Below are positions 6,957 through 10,918 of a DNA stretch of 10,918 bases, in pieces. The notes beneath the pieces are model-generated. The model searched no databases. It saw only the letters and a program-made list of their open reading frames with translations, and was not told where the DNA came from. This DNA is from Bryobacterales bacterium (lineage in GTDB: Bacteria; Acidobacteriota; Terriglobia; Bryobacterales; Bryobacteraceae), in assembly GCA_003132905.1 (NCBI GenBank), contig PKZC01000367.1, positions 10,471 through 21,388 of the forward strand, in the 5' to 3' direction. Numbering within the stretch: position 1 is the stretch's first letter; each line of letters starts with the position of its first letter. Both the position numbers and the translations under genes were made by a program.

Positions 6957-7063
6957 AGTTGTGCGCGTTAACACCGGCCTGACGCACTGGTCATCGGACA
7001 CGTTCCTGGGGCAGCCTGAGCATTTGAAAACCTGATCCGGACCGCCTCGACAGGAACGACAGA

Positions 7064-7225
7064 TCAACCAGCTGCCGCGGAAGCCCGCCCGGAATCCGCC
7101 ATATAGAGATTGTGCTTCTTCAGTTTGTACCGGACCCTGTCACGACTAATGCTCAAAATGCGCGCCGGACTCGGTCTGATTACCGCCGGACGTTTCCAGA
7201 GCCTGCATTATGACGAGATGCTGCG
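7064..7225 (-). pseudogene. C-terminal remnant of an NtrC-type regulator (Fis-type helix-turn-helix)
   Basis: Read on the minus strand, the segment gives VIMQALETSGGNQTES and then, after a one-base frameshift near 7165-7175, ARILSISRDRVRYKLKKHNL and a tail ending at TGA 7066-7064. This matches the Fis-type DNA-binding end of sigma-54-dependent response regulators, usually ALxxTGGNxTxAAxxLGISRDTLRYRLKK. The recognition helix SRDRVRYKLKKH is intact in sequence. The receiver and AAA+ domains that should lie at higher coordinates are absent; that DNA is occupied by an unrelated plus-strand gene end. It is therefore a truncated, frameshifted remnant. The family call rests on the short but distinctive motif. 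Confidence 0.72.
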
Positions 7226-7672
7226 CATCCTGCGAGTGATGCAGTTCGCATACGCTATGCCCAGAAAGTGCTTTTTGTGGCCGGGGTTCTCGACAGCGAA
7301 TACGAAGTGCACGAGGCGGAAGTGGATGGGGGACGATGGTATGCGATCGCGCAGAGCACCCGTGTGCAAGATGTCGCAGATCAGAGCGGCCGCCCCGAGA
7401 GCACCATCCTCGCCGACGAGTCGAGCCGCTACGTTTGGCGCATTTATAGCATTTCCAAATACGAACAGAGAGACGGCGGAGTCTATGTTGAGCAGGAGAA
7501 CATCGTTTTGAGCCGGGCTATACCAACGCCACTTAAGTGGTTGGTCCAACCTGCTACACAACGGCTATCAAGGCGCATGACCGAAACCTCGCTCCGGCAA
7601 ACTCGCGACGCTGTGCGCTCGATAGCCAATAGCCATCTTCCCTCGGCAGATTTTCCAGCCCAATCTAATTGA
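7214..7672 (+). pseudogene. 5'-truncated gene for a protein family of unknown function
   Basis: The frame is open from a TGA at 7211-7213 to TGA 7670-7672. It encodes QKVLFVAGVLDSEYEVHEAE, then RWYAIAQSTRVQDV, a central YVWRIYSISKYEQRDGGVYV and LSRAIPTPLKWLVQPA, ending in a helix (TETSLRQTRDAV). I associate this order (SEYEV, STRxxEV, YLWR, YEERDGGVY, LxRxIPTGLGWL) with a larger acidobacterial family of exported proteins that may have a START-like fold. Those proteins have a long N-terminal part and signal peptide, both missing here. A GTG at 7268 could start translation, but no ribosome-binding site supports it. The likely cause is a deletion shared with the NtrC-type remnant on the other strand. 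Confidence 0.6.
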
Positions 7673-7700
7673 GAATTCATAGCGGGTTTGAACTGTTTGA

Positions 7701-7826
7701 CTTTGGGGTCGCCGAATCTGCGTGCCCCGAGCGATCCATGGCGAAAACTACTTGAACGCTCAACCGCACAAGTTGGACATGCTGCTCGCCGATCCATCAA
7801 ACCAAAAGAAGCTCCGCTCGCGCTGA
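7701..7826 (+). pseudogene. Short coding-like fragment, family unrecognised
   Basis: Between a TGA at 7698 and a TGA at 7824-7826 the frame reads CVPRAIHGENYLNAQPHKLD and then MLLADPSNQKKLRSR. It looks like the tail of a protein rather than random sequence. A GTG at 7722 could start a 34-residue peptide, but no ribosome-binding site is evident. It lies just ahead of the MFS gene. It may be another gene fragment in this rearranged segment. Confidence 0.25.
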
Positions 7827-7850
7827 AGGGTTTACCACTATCATGCAGTA

Positions 7851-9080
7851 ATGGCGGCGAGTTCCCACTCCGCAAGACTCTTGCGGACCAAGCGATACGG
7901 CGTTTTCTGGTCGGCAAGTCTTCTTTCCAATATTGGGACCTGGATGCAGTCGGTGGCTGAACCCTGGCTGCTGCTGAGTATTGGCGGCTCTTCGTTTCTT
8001 CTCGGTCTGGACGCTTTCGCGATGAATGCGCCTTTCTGGATACTTGCGCTTCTGGGCGGCGTCCTTGCCGATCGAGCGGACCGAACACTGATCATTTACT
8101 TTTTCCAGGGTATCCAGATGCTTTGTCCCGTGCTGATCGTCGCGCTGGTCGCCATGGGATGGGTCAAGGTTTGGATGATCATTGCCGTGTCTCTGGTCGT
8201 CGGCATTACAGACGCTCTTTCCGCGCCTGCCTTTTCATCTCTCATTCCGTCGATTGTCAGTCGTGAGGATCTGAAGCCTGCGCTGGCCCTGAACTCGATT
8301 CAGTTCAACTTATCCCGCGTTCTGGGGCCGGCCATCGCCGGTCTGATCATGCTGAAATACGGATTTCTTTGGTGTTTCGGCGCTAATGCCGTTTCATATA
8401 TTCCGTTCTTTCTCTCGATTTACTGGTTGCGCCCGCCCGCAAGAAGCCTGGGACAGGAATCATTCAATCAGCAGAATCTCCATTCCACCATCGAGGGAAT
8501 CCGAGCGATTATCAGAAGCCAGACAACCGGCTGGGCCTTGCTCTCCATCCTCTGCACGGGCTTCTTTTGCGGTCCGCTTATTACCTTTAGCCCGGTAATT
8601 GTGAGAGACGTGCTGCATGCCAATGTCGGGCAGTTCGGCGGTATCATGACGGCCTTTGGCATCGGAGGCATGCTGGGGCCCGTGCTGATACTCCTGACGA
8701 TGCAGCGCTTCGACACCATGAAAATGTCCCTCACTGCGGCCCTGGGCTATGGTCTCGTCATCATGGCCGTGTCTACGGTCGGAGCCGTTTGGCAACTTGC
8801 AGTTCTGCTTGTCGGCAGCGGCTTTCTTCTCACGGTTGCAAACACGTCCGCCAACACATTCCTGCAATCGGAGGCAAATGATCAGAACCGAGGCCAGATG
8901 GCGAGTCTTTTCATGTTAGCCACGCGCGGCGGCTTATCGCTCGGCAACTTAGCGACGGGCACGTTTATAAGCCTTTCGAGCCTTCATCTCGCCTTCCTGC
9001 TGAATGGTCTTCTGGCAGTCGGTGTTCAGATCTTCATCTTTCGACGACTGTTTCAAAAGCAAAAGTATAGACTCGCTTGA
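7851..9080 (+). CDS. MFS exporter, DHA3/EntS-like (MFS_3) type
   Basis: This is a full-length inner-membrane transporter of 409 residues with about 12 hydrophobic segments. The N-terminal SNIGTWMQSVAEPWLLL (about 26-42) is typical of the MFS_3 group, which includes enterobactin-exporter-like and macrolide-efflux-like proteins. Motif A is clear after the second segment: G-V-L-A-D-R-A-D-R at 70-78. A SAPAFSSLIPSIV loop, the RVLGPAIAGLI segment and the C-terminal RGQMASLFMLATRGG also fit. These proteins use the proton gradient to export small molecules; the substrate cannot be told from sequence. The ATG at 7851 has only a weak, distant GAAGGG upstream (7825-7830), so translation signals are poor, but an upstream in-frame start is not evident. 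Codon use is clearly coding. Confidence 0.9.
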   Translation: MAASSHSARLLRTKRYGVFWSASLLSNIGTWMQSVAEPWLLLSIGGSSFLLGLDAFAMNAPFWILALLGGVLADRADRTLIIYFFQGIQMLCPVLIVALVAMGWVKVWMIIAVSLVVGITDALSAPAFSSLIPSIVSREDLKPALALNSIQFNLSRVLGPAIAGLIMLKYGFLWCFGANAVSYIPFFLSIYWLRPPARSLGQESFNQQNLHSTIEGIRAIIRSQTTGWALLSILCTGFFCGPLITFSPVIVRDVLHANVGQFGGIMTAFGIGGMLGPVLILLTMQRFDTMKMSLTAALGYGLVIMAVSTVGAVWQLAVLLVGSGFLLTVANTSANTFLQSEANDQNRGQMASLFMLATRGGLSLGNLATGTFISLSSLHLAFLLNGLLAVGVQIFIFRRLFQKQKYRLA

Positions 9081-9087
9081 CCGCCGC

Positions 9088-9234
9088 TCAGGAGACGCGG
9101 TGCGCGATCTCCTCGTGTCGAGGATCGTCGGCATATTGCTGCCACGCGTGGTTGAAGGCTTCCCGGATCGAGATCAGCAAATCGTCGTTGGTCACATGGG
9201 TCAGGCTCCTGAATATCTGGAAGCGCATTTGCAT
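9088..9234 (-). CDS. Possible small acidic protein, 48 residues
   Basis: On the minus strand a frame from ATG 9234 (or ATG 9228) reads MQMRFQIFRSLTHVTNDDLL followed by ISIREAFNHAWQQYADDPRH and EEIAHRVS. It looks like a soluble helical protein with a balanced composition, and is more natural than the plus-strand frame over the same DNA. It converges with the MFS gene, ending 8 nt past that gene's stop. No clear ribosome-binding site precedes either ATG, and I do not recognise a family. Positions 9240-9450 to its right show nothing recognisable. Confidence 0.38.
   Translation of the reverse strand: MQMRFQIFRSLTHVTNDDLLISIREAFNHAWQQYADDPRHEEIAHRVS
9090..9113 (+). terminator. GC-rich hairpin after the MFS gene
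   Basis: AGGAGACGCG pairs with CGCG-A-TCTCCT (one bulged A) around a GTG loop, 10 nt after the MFS stop. It lacks a T-run, so it is terminator-like at best. It also overlaps a minus-strand frame. Confidence 0.35.
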
Positions 9235-9459
9235 ACGCAAGCGGGATTCCAATGTGCGTTCGCCGAGCCCTGTTTGCCGAGGGGTAGCCCGGCAGACCGC
9301 GCGATGGCGAAGCGCCGGATGGGTGCTACAACGCAATACCAGTGTATTTTGACGCGCGGGCCGACATTAGAGGGCAATTATGGCACGGCTGAATGGCTGT
9401 CGGATTGCGACGATCTAAGCAGACCTTTGGACCTTGAGAGCAGTGACTGGAGGACTCCG

Positions 9460-9582
9460 ATGAAGAGAAAAGCAAGCCACTTCGAACCGTCCCAACTCGT
9501 TGCAATGACCATCCTCCTCATATTGCTAGTGATTCTGATGTGGTGTGTACGAGTAACACCTGTCCCGCATAAGTTTCCGTGA
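9460..9582 (+). CDS. 40-residue single-span membrane peptide
   Basis: This small protein begins MKRKASHFEPSQLVAMTILL, continues with a strongly hydrophobic stretch (ILLVILMWCV) and ends in RVTPVPHKFP. The basic start and single hydrophobic helix predict an inner-membrane peptide with its N-terminus inside. The start is well supported: GGAGGA at 9449-9454 lies 5 nt before the ATG. A longer in-frame reading from 9004 lacks support because it would overlap the MFS gene. The nitroreductase gene starts 37 nt later on the same strand, so co-transcription is likely. Family and role unknown. Confidence 0.6.
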   Translation: MKRKASHFEPSQLVAMTILLILLVILMWCVRVTPVPHKFP

Positions 9583-9619
9583 TCAGTGATCCCACTTGTC
9601 CTTTCGTAAGGTGTAAAAC

Positions 9620-10285
9620 ATGAACGGCCGACTGTCAACTCTCGTTTTTCTCTCCGCACTCCTGGCTCCCACGTGCCTTCCGGTCGAACCGGCGATAATC
9701 TCATTACCCAGCCCGACGAAGATGGGCGGCATGAGCGTGGAAACAGCATTGGCTGCGCGGCGATCCATACGGGCCTACACCATGCAGCCGCTTACTGTGG
9801 CCGACATCGGCCAACTGTTGTGGGCAGCGCAGGGTGTTACCTCTCCGGACGGCAAGCGCACCGCCCCTTCGGCGATGCACCGATACCCACTCGAAATCGC
9901 CGTGGTAGCGCAGAATGTGGCGGGTCTTTCCAACGGCGCCTATCATTATTTGCCCGCGACCCACGCACTCGAAGTGCTCACATCTACGAAACCAGGGGCG
10001 CAATTACTGGCTGGTGCGACCTCGCAAGGGCAAGTTCATAGCGCTCCGGCAGTGTTCGTGATTGCCGCGGTGTATGAACGGATGGGGTCAGGAACCAAGA
10101 ACCGCACGTGGACAGATTACGAGGCTGGACTCGCCAGCGAGAATTTGATGCTCGAGGCGGTCGCGCTAGGGTTGGGGTCCGTTGTGACTGGCGGTATCGA
10201 CGCTGTTGCGGTGAAGGAAGCCGTGAAATTCACCGGTAGCGAACAAGTGATCGTTGTTATCCCGGTAGGACACCCGGCCAAATGA
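9620..10285 (+). CDS. Secreted SagB-type nitroreductase / thiazole oxidase-like flavoprotein
   Basis: This 221-residue protein belongs to the FMN-dependent nitroreductase superfamily, SagB/ThcOx branch. An N-terminal hydrophobic segment (LSTLVFLSALLAPT, residues 5-18) suggests export to the periplasm. RRSIRAY (48-53 region) is the FMN-phosphate-binding start of the domain. LTVADIGQLLWAAQGV and TAPSAMHRYPLEIAVVA follow, the latter being the PSAGALYPLE motif with changes. DYEAGLASENLMLEAVALGL (about 167-186) and VIVVIPVGHP (210-219) close the fold. In peptide-toxin pathways SagB oxidises azolines, but stand-alone homologues without SagC/SagD partners, as here, act on unknown substrates. TAAGG precedes the ATG by 8 nt. 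The next gene starts 29 nt after its stop. Confidence 0.9.
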   Translation: MNGRLSTLVFLSALLAPTCLPVEPAIISLPSPTKMGGMSVETALAARRSIRAYTMQPLTVADIGQLLWAAQGVTSPDGKRTAPSAMHRYPLEIAVVAQNVAGLSNGAYHYLPATHALEVLTSTKPGAQLLAGATSQGQVHSAPAVFVIAAVYERMGSGTKNRTWTDYEAGLASENLMLEAVALGLGSVVTGGIDAVAVKEAVKFTGSEQVIVVIPVGHPAK

Positions 10286-10314
10286 CGCGTGAGCATCCGA
10301 AGGAGGCAAACCTA

Positions 10315-10650
10315 ATGACAATCAGTGAATGGAAGAAGAAAGAGCGCGAGCTGTTAGCGGATATAGCGCGAACTGAAGCAGATGCACGCGCCACTGCAAT
10401 CACCGAAACCCAGAACGGCGCGGTTGCGGCTGAGAGCAAAGAAATCCTGCTACAGGAAACGACCTCGGAGTGGAATATTTTCACACAGGTTCGCGACGCT
10501 TTGCAGCGCATCAGGCTCGGCACTTTTGGAAAATACATAGACTATGGTCGCCAAATTGACGATCATCGACTGAACGCCGTCCCATGGACCGCGTATTGGT
10601 TTGAGCATGAGAATCGGCATGATCGCGATTTGGCGCAGCATTCGACGTAG
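10315..10650 (+). CDS. DksA/TraR-family protein lacking all zinc-finger cysteines
   Basis: This 111-residue cytoplasmic protein has a helical N-terminal half (EWKKKERELLADIARTEADA and on) that would form the coiled coil of DksA/TraR proteins, which enter the RNA polymerase secondary channel. The C-terminal part follows the family closely: DALQRIRLGTFGKYIDYGRQ, then RLNAVPWTAYWFEHEN. The four positions that are cysteines in typical members are Y74, Y77, W95 and H98, so it cannot bind zinc in the usual way. Cysteine-free relatives occur in the superfamily, but total loss to aromatic residues and His is striking. The start at 10315 is fixed by AGGAGG at 10301-10306, 8 nt upstream; an ATG at 10282 overlaps the previous stop but lacks such a site. 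It probably sits in an operon with the nitroreductase. Confidence 0.85.
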   Translation: MTISEWKKKERELLADIARTEADARATAITETQNGAVAAESKEILLQETTSEWNIFTQVRDALQRIRLGTFGKYIDYGRQIDDHRLNAVPWTAYWFEHENRHDRDLAQHST

Positions 10651-10680
10651 GCAGGAGGAATAAACTGGAGTATTCCTGCC
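10650..10680 (+). repeat. Inverted repeat GGCAGGA / TCCTGCC between stop and next start
   Basis: The 7-bp arms are at 10650-10656 and 10674-10680, with AGGAGG (10653-10658) partly inside the left arm. The right arm ends directly before the TTG start of the next gene. It could act as a weak terminator or shape translation of the downstream gene. There is no T-run. Confidence 0.4.
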
Positions 10681-10918
10681 TTGCCACGAAGGACACTTCC
10701 CCTGTCTGAAGTCTATCGCCTGCTTGAGCCGGGGCCGGTCGTGCTACTCACCACGGCTCGAAACGGGAAGGCCAACGTCATGACCATGTCATGGCACACG
10801 ATGATCGATTTCGAACCGCCCATCGTGGGCTGCGTTGTAAGCAACCGCAACCTCACCTTCAACATTTTGAAAGCCACCAAGGAATGCGTGATCAACATTC
10901 CCACCGTGGAACTGGCCG
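10681..10918 (+). CDS. Flavin-reductase-like (RutF/DIM6-type) protein, 3' end outside window
   Basis: The first 79 residues of a flavin-reductase-like FMN-binding protein are visible. The protein begins PRRTLPLSEVYRLLEPGPVV, then LLTTARNGKANVMTMSWHTM, FEPPIVGCVVSNRN and ATKECVINIPTVELA. The GPVVLLTT strand, the MTMSWHT segment and CVVSNRN line the flavin in this family, which covers NAD(P)H:flavin oxidoreductases and related FMN proteins. No ATG is in frame between the upstream stop and this sequence. TTG at 10681 is the best start because homologues I recall begin at exactly this point (M-P-x-x-x-L-P-L). GGAG at 10668-10671 lies 9 nt upstream. It follows the DksA/TraR-like gene by 30 nt on the same strand. 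The gene runs off the window. Confidence 0.87.
   Translation, partial: MPRRTLPLSEVYRLLEPGPVVLLTTARNGKANVMTMSWHTMIDFEPPIVGCVVSNRNLTFNILKATKECVINIPTVELA

Noticed and set aside
7483..8088. Minus-strand open frame of 201 codons
   Set aside because: It overlaps the MFS start and the plus-strand remnants, has a basic low-information composition and no recognisable family.
9004..9582. Plus-strand 192-codon frame from inside the MFS gene to 9582
   Set aside because: It would overlap the MFS 3' end, and only its last 40 codons, with their own ribosome-binding site, look like a gene.
9620..10285. Possible thiazole/oxazole-modified peptide cluster suggested by the SagB-type enzyme
   Set aside because: No SagC or SagD (YcaO) partner and no Cys/Ser/Thr-rich precursor peptide is visible. 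The upstream 40-residue peptide is a membrane span, not a precursor type.
1..10918. CRISPR array, insertion sequence or tRNA-linked integration site
   Set aside because: No regularly spaced repeats, no transposase-like protein with flanking inverted repeats and no tRNA-like sequence was noticed by eye.

Overview
The window looks like a chromosomal accessory segment of a Gram-negative soil-type bacterium, most likely an Acidobacteriota member. The reasons are a secreted von Willebrand A protein of the acidobacterial type, a secreted protein with an LPXTG-like C-terminal tail next to it, several small proteins of acidobacterial flavour, and a moderately high GC content. This taxonomic call is inference from protein resemblance only. 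No rRNA, tRNA, CRISPR array or recognisable insertion sequence was seen.

Layout. Positions 1-575 hold the 3' end of a dienelactone-hydrolase-like alpha/beta hydrolase. Positions 576-2988 are gene-poor and eroded. They contain a small minus-strand pair (1381-1590 and 971-1369) and several gene remnants. The clearest remnant is a frameshifted phosphoribosyltransferase fragment (about 1826-2037), from a family often fused to hydrolases like the one at the left edge. A small conserved-type gene (2989-3294) and a minus-strand SYLF/YSC84 lipid-binding protein gene (3435-4139) converge on a perfect terminator hairpin at 3383-3409. A two-gene secreted-protein operon follows (4440-6095). Next come a Dps ferritin gene (6435-6956) with a perfect palindrome in its leader, and a rearranged segment (7064-7672). 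In that segment the tail of an NtrC-type regulator on the minus strand abuts the tail of an unrelated plus-strand gene. An MFS exporter gene (7851-9080) comes next. A 40-residue single-span membrane peptide gene (9460-9582) precedes a right-hand cluster of a secreted SagB-type nitroreductase, a DksA/TraR-like protein without any zinc cysteines, and a flavin-reductase-like protein cut by the window edge.

How the genes may work together. Dps, two flavin enzymes, a DksA/TraR relative, a hydrolase of the phosphoribosyltransferase-linked type, and secreted envelope proteins suggest a stress and redox island. It carries repeated signs of decay: at least two frameshifted remnants and one probable deletion that removed the 5' halves of two divergent genes. 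The most distinctive intact gene is the cysteine-free DksA/TraR homologue. I do not see a clear multi-gene novel defence or biosynthetic system here.
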